In this document: one piece after another, positions 1 to 7,279 of the stretch | Numbering within the stretch: position 1 is the stretch's first letter | Layout of the letters: each line of letters opens with the position of its first letter | Source of the DNA: Pseudoselenomonas ruminantium | GTDB lineage: Bacteria > Bacillota > Negativicutes > Selenomonadales > Selenomonadaceae | Length of the DNA stretch: 37,330 nucleotides | Direction: 5' to 3' | Assembly: GCA_902781305.1 (NCBI GenBank) | Contig: CACZIV010000008.1 | Location: 89,301 to 126,630 of the forward strand | The notes under the pieces: generated by a model | Seen by the model: only the letters and a program-made list of their open reading frames with translations | Database searches by the model: none | Told to the model about the DNA's origin: nothing | Made by a program: the position numbers and the translations under genes

Positions 1-351
1 TATATGGAAAAATACGGGTTGACGTAAAAGAAGCAATAACAAAGCTATGCGCATACAAGAACATCGAAATAGTATCCGGAGCAGTATGCATCGACCATGA
101 GCACCTATGTGTAAGTATTCCACCGAAAATAGCAGTGTCTAAATTCGTAGGGTATTTTGAAAGGCAAAAGTGTCCTGATGATTCACGATATGCATCTAGA
201 TTTGTATGGTAAATGGGATAAAGCATTCTGGGTAAGAAGTTATTTTGTTGGGACAGTAGGAAATGTGACAGAAGAAGCAATAAAGAAGTACATCGCAGAG
301 CAGGAAGTCTACGTAAAAGCGGAAGATCACCCTAAGAAACGCTTCTTTTAG
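1..351 (+). pseudogene. tnpA: IS200/IS605-family TnpA transposase, 5'-truncated by the window and frameshifted
   Basis: Reading from base 3, the first part encodes a TnpA-like stretch that includes DHEHLCVSIPPK followed by KFVGYF. The second part, from base 157, continues with KGKSVLMIHD, KAFWVRSYFVGTVG and KKYIAEQE, which matches the C-terminal half of IS200-type Y1 transposases. The KYIxEQ segment carries the expected catalytic tyrosine. The two halves lie in different frames: one extra T in the TTTT run near 155-158 breaks the GYLKGKS motif, so no continuous reading frame exists. The HUH metal motif reads HEH, with a charged residue where a hydrophobic one is usual, which also suggests decay. 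TnpA of this family excises and inserts single-stranded element DNA. The N-terminus lies outside the window. The family assignment is firm; the inactive state follows from the frameshift unless the base is a sequencing error. Confidence 0.85.
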
Positions 352-394
352 AAGCTAGCAACAGTGCTTGCGATGCCCTTATAGGGCCAGGTCA

Positions 395-417
395 AACCAC
401 CACTTGAAGTGGTGGTT
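395..417. repeat. Right-end hairpin of the IS200-like element
   Basis: AACCACCACTT (395-405) and AAGTGGTGGTT (407-417) form an 11-base perfect inverted repeat around a single central G. In this family such an imperfect or perfect palindrome near the end is the single-strand structure bound by TnpA. Confidence 0.75.
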
Positions 418-421
418 GTGA

Positions 422-556
422 ATTAGTAAGCGTATCGTTCAGCCAATTAGCAAGGAACAACATGAAATATTCAATGCCTTAGGATTTGAGGATCCCGTAG
501 GTAAAAAAACTCGGGATTTTAGGATGTATGCTTTATACTATAAAAGGATGGTATGA
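422..556 (+). pseudogene. Orphan 3' end of an open frame just after the IS end; unidentified
   Basis: Directly after the IS hairpin an open frame runs from 422 to the stop TGA at 554-556. It reads KRIVQPISKEQHEIFNALGF, then EDPVGKKTRDFRMYALYYKRMV. It has no start codon with a ribosome binding site of its own and looks like the tail of a coding region whose front was lost or separated by the element. It overlaps the ribosome binding site of the next gene. I do not recognise the family, and it could be a chance frame. Confidence 0.3.
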
Positions 557-557
557 T

Positions 558-1364
558 ATGTTAGATGATGTGACTGCATTAGGTGTTTTTTCAGTTCTGT
601 ATATAATTATTACATACTATTATTTCCGTGACTTAAAAATGAGCTTTTTGAGAACTAGATATGATAAGGAATATTTTGGTTGGTTTGCTATAATACATGT
701 TTTTCTTACGATTGTATTTTGGGTAATCACAAAAGGTGAACATGTTATGGCATGGGTGGGGGTTGATAGTTCTCTTTTTATTATAATGTTCTTTATAGAC
801 GTTTTTATTGCAATTAAGTTGTTGCTAGATAAGTCTGATTATAATAAAGATACGCGGTTTTTTTTTGAAGTGCTGGTATTAGTTAATATCTTTTTTTTTA
901 GCGTACTATGTTTATACTTTTGTGAAATCGATTTGGATAAATATTATCGTTTGTATATTTTGTTGTTTATTATGCAATTATTTAATGTATCTTGGGTTGG
1001 AAAATATATTTTAAAAGTGAAGACGAATCTTTTTTTAAAAATTATGGCTGCATTACTAAGCACGATGTTTGTTTGTATAAGTGTTTTTATTATATTAGGT
1101 ACGGTGAAAATAATGATGAAGCAGCCAGATATTAGTAGTGGTGAATTGTTTGAAAATAATTTTTATGCCTTAATATATATAATAGCGTACGGATTGAAAA
1201 ACTTAGAGATATGTGTGGACATACATAAACCTTATTATATGCTGGAATCACTTTTTTCATGTGCTGAGGTAATGCTTTTGACAGGATTTACAATTGCAGC
1301 TATTGTGGGCTGCTTAGTGAATAGTGTAACACCACAAAAAGATTCAAATAATGATAAACAATAA
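558..1364 (+). CDS. Multi-pass membrane protein of unknown function, upstream partner of a Septu-like pair
   Basis: A 268-residue, very hydrophobic protein with about seven predicted membrane segments and a short polar tail (TPQKDSNNDKQ). I chose the ATG at 558 because AAAGGATGG lies just upstream with normal spacing; an in-frame ATG at 528 would add ten residues without a good site. The C-terminal part (about residues 198-252) runs FYALIYIIAYGLKNLEI, then a linker and a hydrophobic helix beginning YYMLESLF. That layout resembles the pore loop and last helix of two-TM potassium-channel modules (FYFS..T..T.GYGDI, then the LE..G helix), but the selectivity filter is not conserved, so this is only a suggestion. 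The gene ends 22 bases before the ATPase gene and is probably co-transcribed with it. Its sequence is A+T rich like its neighbours, which fits acquisition by transfer. Any role as a membrane effector of the defence pair is inference from position alone. Confidence 0.7.
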   Translation: MLDDVTALGVFSVLYIIITYYYFRDLKMSFLRTRYDKEYFGWFAIIHVFLTIVFWVITKGEHVMAWVGVDSSLFIIMFFIDVFIAIKLLLDKSDYNKDTRFFFEVLVLVNIFFFSVLCLYFCEIDLDKYYRLYILLFIMQLFNVSWVGKYILKVKTNLFLKIMAALLSTMFVCISVFIILGTVKIMMKQPDISSGELFENNFYALIYIIAYGLKNLEICVDIHKPYYMLESLFSCAEVMLLTGFTIAAIVGCLVNSVTPQKDSNNDKQ

Positions 1365-1386
1365 GTGATATTGGCGGGAAGGTGAT

Positions 1387-2739
1387 TTGGGGAACTTGCT
1401 AGAAAGAATCAAAAGTGTCGGAACAGGAATTGGAAATGAATTTCTATGTATAGGAGATGATGGTGTGAAAATATCTAGAATAACACTAAATAATTATCGT
1501 AGTTTTAACAATATAACAATAGATTTGAATGGTGATAGCGTTGTTATTTTTGGTGAAAATGGTGTAGGTAAGTCGAGCGTACTTCATGCGATTAATCTGT
1601 TGTTTATTAGGATATTGTATAGTATAGTTCAAGAAAAGACAAAGCCGACAATATACATACAAACAGGCGATATAAAAAATGGAGGAGATGAGTGTAATAT
1701 CGAAGTTGACTTCGATATTGCTGGAAAAAGCTATTCGTTTGCGCGTAATATAAAAAGGGATGGACATGGTGAATACAAGCGAAAAAACTTGGAGAGTATA
1801 GTTCGTGAATTTCGCAGCGATTTTTTGGAATCTGATAGTAGTAATATGCCTATATTTGTAAATTATGGTATACATAGACTGGTCTTAGATATTCCGCTGA
1901 GAATCAGACAGAGGCATATTTTTGATAAACGGTCAGCATTGACTAAGGCTATTGATAACAAAATAGATTTTAGAACTTTTTTTGAGTGGTTCAGATACCA
2001 AGAAGACTTGGAAAACGAAATTATCATTGAAAAAAAAGACTTTATGTATCGAGATCGTGCTTTGCAGGCTGTAAGGGAATCGGTACAGGCTATGCTTGAT
2101 TATGCTGGTGATTTACATATAGAACGACATCCTTTGACAATGGTGATAAAAAAGGATGGGGAGCGAATAGCTGTAAATCAGTTATCCGATGGTGAAAAAT
2201 GTACATTAGCATTGTTTGGTGATTTGAGTCGGAGATTGGCTTTAGCGAATCCAAGTTTGGAAAATCCTAATCATGGCAAAGGGATAGTGCTTATTGATGA
2301 AGTGGAATTGCATATGCACCCGCGTTGGCAGCGGCGTATAATACCGGTTCTTAAAAGAACATTTCCCAATATCCAGTTTATAATAACCACTCATTCTCCA
2401 CAAGTACTGGGAGAAGTGGGAGATGGCTTTAAAATATATAGCATGCAAAAAGATGGCAATGACGTTATACTAGGTGAATTACCTAGGTTAGATGGTTGGG
2501 ATAGCAATGAAATATTAGAAACATTGATGAGAACTGCACATATAAATAAGGAAACGGAACGGTGCTTTGAACAAATTTTTGACTGCCTAGAAAACGGAGA
2601 TTATGAAGAGGCAAAAAAACACTTAGATAGCATACAAAATAGAATGTCAGGAAAAAATCCTAAATTGCTACGTGCAAAAATGATCTTGCAAATGGAGACA
2701 TTAGGGTATGATATACATAAAAAAAATAGCAGGGACTGA
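1387..2739 (+). CDS. ptuA: PtuA-like AAA ATPase of a Septu-type antiphage system
   Basis: A 450-residue ABC/RecF-like ATPase. Visible motifs are Walker A GENGVGKSS (residues 56-64), an ABC signature-like LSDGEKCTLALFGDL, Walker B IVLIDEVELHMHP followed by RWQRR, and an H-loop region IITTHSPQVLGE. This overlapping-nuclease or Septu class of ATPase works with an HNH protein to cut invading DNA or disable the cell after phage attack. The start is uncertain: TTG 1387 is used here, TTG 1396 has AAGGTGAT at better spacing, and GTG 1465 (AGGAG, 8-base spacer) would begin VKISRITLNNYRSF, close to the usual family N-terminus. The 3' end overlaps the HNH gene by 32 bases, which implies coupled translation. 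No reverse transcriptase is adjacent, so this is not an obvious retron. Confident on family, fairly confident on the Septu assignment. Confidence 0.8.
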   Translation: MGNLLERIKSVGTGIGNEFLCIGDDGVKISRITLNNYRSFNNITIDLNGDSVVIFGENGVGKSSVLHAINLLFIRILYSIVQEKTKPTIYIQTGDIKNGGDECNIEVDFDIAGKSYSFARNIKRDGHGEYKRKNLESIVREFRSDFLESDSSNMPIFVNYGIHRLVLDIPLRIRQRHIFDKRSALTKAIDNKIDFRTFFEWFRYQEDLENEIIIEKKDFMYRDRALQAVRESVQAMLDYAGDLHIERHPLTMVIKKDGERIAVNQLSDGEKCTLALFGDLSRRLALANPSLENPNHGKGIVLIDEVELHMHPRWQRRIIPVLKRTFPNIQFIITTHSPQVLGEVGDGFKIYSMQKDGNDVILGELPRLDGWDSNEILETLMRTAHINKETERCFEQIFDCLENGDYEEAKKHLDSIQNRMSGKNPKLLRAKMILQMETLGYDIHKKNSRD

Positions 2740-3331
2740 ATGGTTGAATTCTGCAGAAAGAAAATATAAAGATTATTTTACCATGAAACGGGATGAAAAG
2801 AATAAAGAAGTAAATAATAATGGTTGGAGAGAGTTAAGGAAACATCTCGTTGATGAACAGGCAACGTTGTGTGGATATTGCTGTGCGAGAATCACAGAGA
2901 ATAATTCGCATATCGAGCATTTAAAATGTAAGGATATTTATAATAATATATCGCTAAATTATTTTAATTTGATTGCATCGTGTAATACTGAAATCACTTG
3001 TGGACATGCCAAGAAGAATGACGATTCAGATATTGTTTTTCCTACTAAGGTAGATTGTGAACAGCAGTTTAAATTTAGTTACCTTGATGGGCGAATTGTT
3101 GGCTTGACAACTAAGGCTAAGAAAACTATCGAAATTCTTAATTTAAACAGTTATTCTCTAAAGGAAGCAAGATTAGCTATATTAAAACAGGCATGTTGCT
3201 ATCCTGATGATGCGGTGAAGAGTTTATTTGTAGATAATGCGTATGAGTTCTGTGATATTGTTAGATATGTATGGTCTAAAAAATCGATAATGGAGGTTAG
3301 AAGAAGGCTGGGGTATGAAAAAAATATATAA
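2708..3331 (+). CDS. ptuB: PtuB-like HNH endonuclease (retron/Septu-type HNH family)
   Basis: A 207-residue protein. Residues about 57-110 carry CGYCCARI, then HIEHLKCK, then a NLIASC segment and CGHAKK. This is the Cys-rich HNH layout of the family described as retron-system putative HNH endonuclease (TIGR02646) and of PtuB, in which His/Asn residues form the active site and Cys pairs bind zinc. It starts inside the ATPase gene (ATG 2708; the ATPase stop is at 2737-2739), the standard ptuA-ptuB arrangement. It is expected to be the DNA-cutting effector, held or delivered by the ATPase. Cytoplasmic, with no signal peptide. Base composition matches the surrounding A+T-rich island. Confidence 0.82.
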   Translation: MIYIKKIAGTEWLNSAERKYKDYFTMKRDEKNKEVNNNGWRELRKHLVDEQATLCGYCCARITENNSHIEHLKCKDIYNNISLNYFNLIASCNTEITCGHAKKNDDSDIVFPTKVDCEQQFKFSYLDGRIVGLTTKAKKTIEILNLNSYSLKEARLAILKQACCYPDDAVKSLFVDNAYEFCDIVRYVWSKKSIMEVRRRLGYEKNI

Positions 3332-3335
3332 TAGG

Positions 3336-3357
3336 TAATACTTTATTCATAGTATTA
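3336..3357 (+). other. Short A+T-rich hairpin between ptuB and the next gene
   Basis: TAATACT (3336-3342) and AGTATTA (3351-3357) form a 7-base stem with an 8-base loop in the 34-base gap. There is no T-tract after it, so it is not a convincing terminator. It could modulate expression of the downstream gene, which lacks a clear ribosome binding site. Confidence 0.3.
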
Positions 3358-3371
3358 TATCACTATTGCTA

Positions 3372-5051
3372 ATGAACGTGTTTTTCTTTTTGACAGTGGG
3401 AGATATTTCATCATCAGGAAAATTTCTATTTGTTCGAAAGAGCGTTGTATGTGCACTTGCAATATATATTACTCAGTTTGTATTACAACAACCATTTTTT
3501 CATAAAAGATGGCTGTTGAATTTTCTGTTTATGGGATGGTGGTTTTTATTTGCGTTTATAAAATTTACTGTAATTGATGGAGGGAGTGCTGGGATATATG
3601 AAAAAGAAATATTTATAGGCACGTATGGAGCAGTAGCTTTTATTGCATTACAGTATTATTTTGAAAAGTATATAACTAAAAGGAGAGCACTGCTAGTGAT
3701 AGATGCTCTTATGTTGTTCTTATGTATACCACCCGTGATTACATATATACATTATATAATTTATGGATATCCCATCATATACGAAGAGATGCTGGCTGTT
3801 TATAACACCAATATTAGAGAAGCTATGGAATGGGCAGTGTCTTATGTTGGATGGGGAAATATCTTATTGAATCTTATGGGGATATTGGGGATTTATGCAT
3901 TTGTGCATTATTGGCGGTTGAAAGTTATTCGCGGCTATAAAGATAATCGCAAACAGCGCAATAAGTATATTGTATTAGCAGTTGTAATCGCGTTATTTTA
4001 TTATCCATTATTTACACTGCCCAAGACTGATTGTGTTGGTCATTTTGTGTTGGCGGCAAAATATAGTAATGATATAAAGCATTATTCTAAGGATATCGCG
4101 GACAAATACAATGCGATTCAGTTTGTGAACGATGCACAAATATGTGATACGCCTCATACTGTTATTATGGTGGTTGGAGAATCTGCATGCCGTGATTTAA
4201 TGAAGGCATACAATGCAAACTACAGATACGACAATACACCATGGCTTAGTCAGTGTAAGGATGATAGCAATTTTATTGTGTTTACCAATGCCTATGCCTG
4301 TCAAAGTTTGACACAACAGATTTTGGAGAATGCCTTGACGGAAAAAAGCTATTATAATGATAAGTCACTTTTAGAGTCTATGAACATTATTGATATAGCG
4401 AATAAGAAAGGCTATAAGACCTACTGGATTACAGATTTGGAAGGCGAAGATAGTGCGTCTACCTTTTCACTGATAGCAGAACGAGCGGATAATGTGATAC
4501 ATACTGATGGCGAATATGACGAGAGTATGTTAGATGGGCTGAAACAGATTGATCCAACGGAAAATAATTTTATTGTTTTACATGGGCGTGGTACACATTC
4601 GGCGTATACAAAACGATATCCCAAGGAAAAAGATGTATTTGCAGAAGAAGATAGAGAGGCCGAATATTCCAATGCATTACGTTACGTTGATGATTTTTTG
4701 AAGAATGTTTATAATTATGGGATAGAACATCTCAACATGCAAGCGATGTTGTATTATTCTGACCATGGTGAGAATTTGCAAACAGGTCATGGGCCATCGG
4801 ATCATTCCTTTGATAAGGTGCGTATACCGATATTTGTTTACTTGAGCAAAGATTATCAGAACAAGAATCGGGATAAATTCCAACAGTTGTTATTGAGGAA
4901 AGATGATTTTTATATCAATGATATGATTTACAATACATTGTGTGGTATTTTGAATGCCGAATCGAATTTTTATGATGCGGGAGAGGATTTTTCCAGTAAG
5001 GAGTATAAGTATCGATTGGATGATTTGTGGACATTTGGCAAGGAAGTTTAG
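3372..5051 (+). CDS. Membrane phosphoethanolamine-transferase-like protein (sulfatase fold)
   Basis: A 559-residue protein with about five hydrophobic segments in the first 220 residues and then a large extracytoplasmic domain of the alkaline-phosphatase/sulfatase fold. Motifs: VIMVVGESACRDLM (metal-binding start of the EptA/CptA-type domain), YACQSLTQQI (region of the nucleophile Thr), FIVLHGRGTHSAY, and YYSDHGENLQTGHGP followed by DHSFDKVRIP. In this family the enzyme moves phosphoethanolamine from phosphatidylethanolamine onto lipid A or other envelope glycans. The usual MGSH box reads RGTH, and the two ends are more divergent than in textbook EptA. The ATG at 3372 has no clear ribosome binding site; TTG 3366 is an alternative. 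It follows the HNH gene by about 40 bases and shares its A+T-rich composition. Substrate unknown; a link to the defence genes is only positional. Confidence 0.75.
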   Translation: MNVFFFLTVGDISSSGKFLFVRKSVVCALAIYITQFVLQQPFFHKRWLLNFLFMGWWFLFAFIKFTVIDGGSAGIYEKEIFIGTYGAVAFIALQYYFEKYITKRRALLVIDALMLFLCIPPVITYIHYIIYGYPIIYEEMLAVYNTNIREAMEWAVSYVGWGNILLNLMGILGIYAFVHYWRLKVIRGYKDNRKQRNKYIVLAVVIALFYYPLFTLPKTDCVGHFVLAAKYSNDIKHYSKDIADKYNAIQFVNDAQICDTPHTVIMVVGESACRDLMKAYNANYRYDNTPWLSQCKDDSNFIVFTNAYACQSLTQQILENALTEKSYYNDKSLLESMNIIDIANKKGYKTYWITDLEGEDSASTFSLIAERADNVIHTDGEYDESMLDGLKQIDPTENNFIVLHGRGTHSAYTKRYPKEKDVFAEEDREAEYSNALRYVDDFLKNVYNYGIEHLNMQAMLYYSDHGENLQTGHGPSDHSFDKVRIPIFVYLSKDYQNKNRDKFQQLLLRKDDFYINDMIYNTLCGILNAESNFYDAGEDFSSKEYKYRLDDLWTFGKEV

Positions 5052-5099
5052 GTGGCTAGAGATCCTTTTTTGAATAAATGATATAAGGGGAGTTTTTCT

Positions 5100-5504
5100 T
5101 TGGATAAAGATGTGCACAAAAAAGTTAGCAATTTCTTCAAAGCGTTAAATAATCTTAAAGAAATTGTAGGCAAGGAACCACCGTTTGACCCCATAACTGA
5201 GGCGGGGATGGTATCTCTGTTTGAGATTTGCTTTGAACAGTCATGGAAGGCAATGAAGGAGCGCCTGGAGTATCATGGCTATGGAGAGCGCAAGTTAGGC
5301 TCACCCAATGCAATCATTAAAATGGCTTATCAGGCAGGAATGGTGGATAGTGAGGAATTGTGGCATGATGCGTTGAAGGCTCGTAATAACGTAGTACACT
5401 CCTATAGTGATGAAGTTGCGCTGGAAATTATCAAAATGGCGCAGGAAAAGTTTCTGCCCATGTTTGAGGATTTACGCAGGAATATCGAAGAGAATTGGCT
5501 ATGA
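5100..5504 (+). CDS. HEPN-domain toxin, nucleotidyltransferase-substrate-binding (HI0074/HepT) type
   Basis: A 134-residue all-helical protein starting at TTG 5100, with AAGGGGAG at good spacing. It carries RNNVVHSY at residues 95-102, which is the RX4HXY motif of HEPN ribonuclease toxins. In the studied HepT-MntA pair the motif is the RNase active site, and its tyrosine is modified by the partner. The flanking sequence (FEICFEQSWKAMKERLEYHG; LWHDALKARNN) fits the HI0074-like family paired with minimal nucleotidyltransferases. The MNT partner begins 10 bases downstream. The motif residues are all intact, so an active toxin is plausible. Confidence 0.85.
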   Translation: MDKDVHKKVSNFFKALNNLKEIVGKEPPFDPITEAGMVSLFEICFEQSWKAMKERLEYHGYGERKLGSPNAIIKMAYQAGMVDSEELWHDALKARNNVVHSYSDEVALEIIKMAQEKFLPMFEDLRRNIEENWL

Positions 5505-5514
5505 GGTTGAAGAT

Positions 5515-5805
5515 ATGGATTTACCGCAGCATGTACATGACGGCATAATTAAGCTGGCAAAAAAATACGGTGTGAAGAAGGTTATTCTTTTTGGCAGCCG
5601 GGCGCGTGGGGATAACTGGGAACGCAGTGATATTGATTTGGCTATATCCGGTGGGAATAGAACGATGTTTTCTCTTGATGTGGATGAAATAGAGATAGTG
5701 CCGACACTGTTGATGTTTGATGTGGTGGATTTGGACAGTGGGTGTAATGAGGAACTACGGGCAGAGATAGAGCGTGACGGTGTGATTTTGTATGAGGCAG
5801 GGTGA
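5515..5805 (+). CDS. Minimal nucleotidyltransferase antitoxin (MntA/HI0073 type)
   Basis: A 96-residue MNT-fold protein. GSRARGDNWERSDID (residues 27-41) fits GSX10DXD exactly, the nucleotide- and metal-binding motif of this family. In the characterised MNT-HEPN systems the antitoxin adds AMP units to the tyrosine of the HEPN RX4HXY motif and so silences it. The start at ATG 5515 has GAGG eight bases upstream; an in-frame upstream start would overlap the HEPN gene and lacks support. The stop overlaps the GTG start of the following ATPase gene by four bases (GTGA), so the three genes are translationally linked. Confidence 0.87.
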   Translation: MDLPQHVHDGIIKLAKKYGVKKVILFGSRARGDNWERSDIDLAISGGNRTMFSLDVDEIEIVPTLLMFDVVDLDSGCNEELRAEIERDGVILYEAG

Positions 5806-6782
5806 GCATTTTGCGTGGCATTTATGATGTGGTGGTAAACAGCCGCCGGTTGCAGTATAAGTTTACAGTGCGGCGAAATATTACGATTGTTCGTGGCCAA
5901 AGTGCCACGGGCAAGACCACTTTGGTGGATATGATTCGTGACTGCAATGAAAATGGGATAGACAGCGGGGTTACCATCCGTTGCGAGCGTGATTGCGTAG
6001 TTTTGTCCGGGCGAAATTGGCAGCGGGATATAGCGGAGCTGGAAAATTGTATTGTATTTATTGATGAAGGCCATAATTTTGTACTTTCACAGGATTTTGC
6101 AAAGGCTATCCGTAATTCGAGCAACTATTATGTTATTGTCACGCGGGAGCGTCTGGAGAACATTCCTTATAGTGTAGACGAAATTTACGGGATAAGAATT
6201 TCAGGCAAATATGCTGAATTAAAGTCTGCATATCATGAGTTCTATCAATTATATGAAAATGTTCCTTATGATGGCAGCACGTCTATAAGGGAAATTATTA
6301 CGGAAGATTCCAATTCGGGGCATCAGTTCTTCAGTGAAGTGGCACAAAGCATTGGAGTGAAATGTAATGCTGCGGCTGGGAAGTCGAATGTTGCGTCGGT
6401 GGTTATGCATAGTGCAGGTCCATTACTGATTGTTGCAGATGGTGCGGCTTTTGGGCCGGAAATGGAGCGGATTACAGAACTCATGAAAATTCGTGAGGAT
6501 ATCTTTTTGTATCTGCCGGAGTCTTTTGAATGGCTGATTTTGCAGTCGGGGCTTATTGCCAAGGAGCATTTGGCAGATATTCTGGCCAAACCTTATGATT
6601 ATGTAGACAGTGAAAAATATTTCAGTTGGGAACAGTTCTTTACCGTTGTGCTGCAGGATAGTACGAAGGGGACTGCTTACCAGTATACCAAAAGCAGGTT
6701 GAATCCTGTTTATTTGCATGAAAATAATAAGATGAAGATACTGGCCGCAATGAGTTCGCTGTCAGCGTTACTGGGGAGATGA
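5802..6782 (+). CDS. P-loop ATPase of unknown function, coupled to HEPN/MNT and DUF4869 genes
   Basis: A 326-residue protein with GTG start overlapping the MNT stop. Walker A is GQSATGKTT (residues 32-40) and Walker B is CIVFIDEGHN (residues 83-92), close together as in small single-domain ATPases. No helicase, protease or AAA lid motifs are visible. Residues after about 160 form a second part (RPF-like regions absent; LPESFEWLILQSGLI, then a KPYDYVDSEKYFSWEQFF segment) that I do not recognise. The next gene (DUF4869) begins five bases after the stop. From memory, ATPases of this shape occur beside DUF4869 genes in other Firmicutes, so the pair may be a functional unit; the function is unknown. 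Confidence 0.7.
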   Translation: MSILRGIYDVVVNSRRLQYKFTVRRNITIVRGQSATGKTTLVDMIRDCNENGIDSGVTIRCERDCVVLSGRNWQRDIAELENCIVFIDEGHNFVLSQDFAKAIRNSSNYYVIVTRERLENIPYSVDEIYGIRISGKYAELKSAYHEFYQLYENVPYDGSTSIREIITEDSNSGHQFFSEVAQSIGVKCNAAAGKSNVASVVMHSAGPLLIVADGAAFGPEMERITELMKIREDIFLYLPESFEWLILQSGLIAKEHLADILAKPYDYVDSEKYFSWEQFFTVVLQDSTKGTAYQYTKSRLNPVYLHENNKMKILAAMSSLSALLGR

Positions 6783-6787
6783 CGTAG

Positions 6788-7225
6788 GTGTTGCACATAT
6801 TTTATGGAGATATGCCGGAGGCGATTTTTAATACGGCGGTGTTTTTTAGGAACAGCTATGATGATGAATGGATTGTCGACGCTTTTTCCAGGCAGATGAT
6901 TGCGGATGTGGACAGCTCAACGGTTTTGGGTACCGGGGTTATCGATAGCCCGGTGTTGGGGAAAATTGCGCCGGAACGGCTTTCAGGCGGTGTGAAAACG
7001 CTGATGTTGGTAAAATTCATGCCGGAGATGGTGTTCAATGCTTCGACTTGTGGGAATAATTGTGCCAAGTGGCTGCTGAAGATTGCCGAAAATGAAGACA
7101 GGACGATTAATCTGCGCAACATTATGGATTTTGGCAAAGGCAAATTTGATATCCATATTATAAATGATGATAAAATCGTCCATTCAATGGAGGAACTTTT
7201 GCCTATCGCGATTAAATATGTTTAA
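6788..7225 (+). CDS. DUF4869-family protein
   Basis: A 145-residue protein starting MLHIFYGDMPEA (GTG 6788, with GGGGAG about ten bases upstream), with SPVLGKIAPERLSGGVKTL, FNASTCGNNCAKWLL and IMDFGKGKF. These match my recollection of the DUF4869 family, which starts MLYI(Y/F)xG and keeps the NASTCGxNCAKW block. It has no signal peptide or membrane segment. It is the last gene of the tight cluster 5100-7225 and ends just before the tRNA promoter. The family has no established function. The conserved Cys residues of the NASTCGNNC block could bind metal, but this is a guess. Confidence 0.7.
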   Translation: MLHIFYGDMPEAIFNTAVFFRNSYDDEWIVDAFSRQMIADVDSSTVLGTGVIDSPVLGKIAPERLSGGVKTLMLVKFMPEMVFNASTCGNNCAKWLLKIAENEDRTINLRNIMDFGKGKFDIHIINDDKIVHSMEELLPIAIKYV

Positions 7226-7229
7226 ATGC

Positions 7230-7259
7230 TTGACACTTGATGGTGTTGTGGTTTATAAT
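7230..7259 (+). promoter_or_regulatory. Promoter of the tRNA-Val pair
   Basis: TTGACA (7230-7235) and TATAAT (7254-7259), both perfect consensus, are separated by 18 bases and sit about 20 bases before the first tRNA. Confidence 0.8.
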
Positions 7260-7279
7260 AATTCTTGTCGTTATGACAT

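Larger units (their letters stand above)
1..421 (+). mobile_element. Remnant of an IS200/IS605-type insertion sequence (right part)
   Basis: The broken tnpA is followed by about 70 bases containing two palindromes: GCCCT/AGGGC at 375-387 and a long perfect one at 395-417. Subterminal hairpins like these are the recognition structures at the ends of IS200/IS605 elements, which lack terminal inverted repeats. No tnpB accessory gene follows, so this is an IS200-like, transposase-only element. The left end is outside the window, and the exact right boundary (about 420) is an estimate. Confidence 0.7.

Noticed and set aside
1387-3331. A retron (reverse transcriptase plus msr-msd) with PtuA/PtuB effectors
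   Set aside because: No reverse-transcriptase gene or plausible msr-msd structure lies next to the pair within the window.
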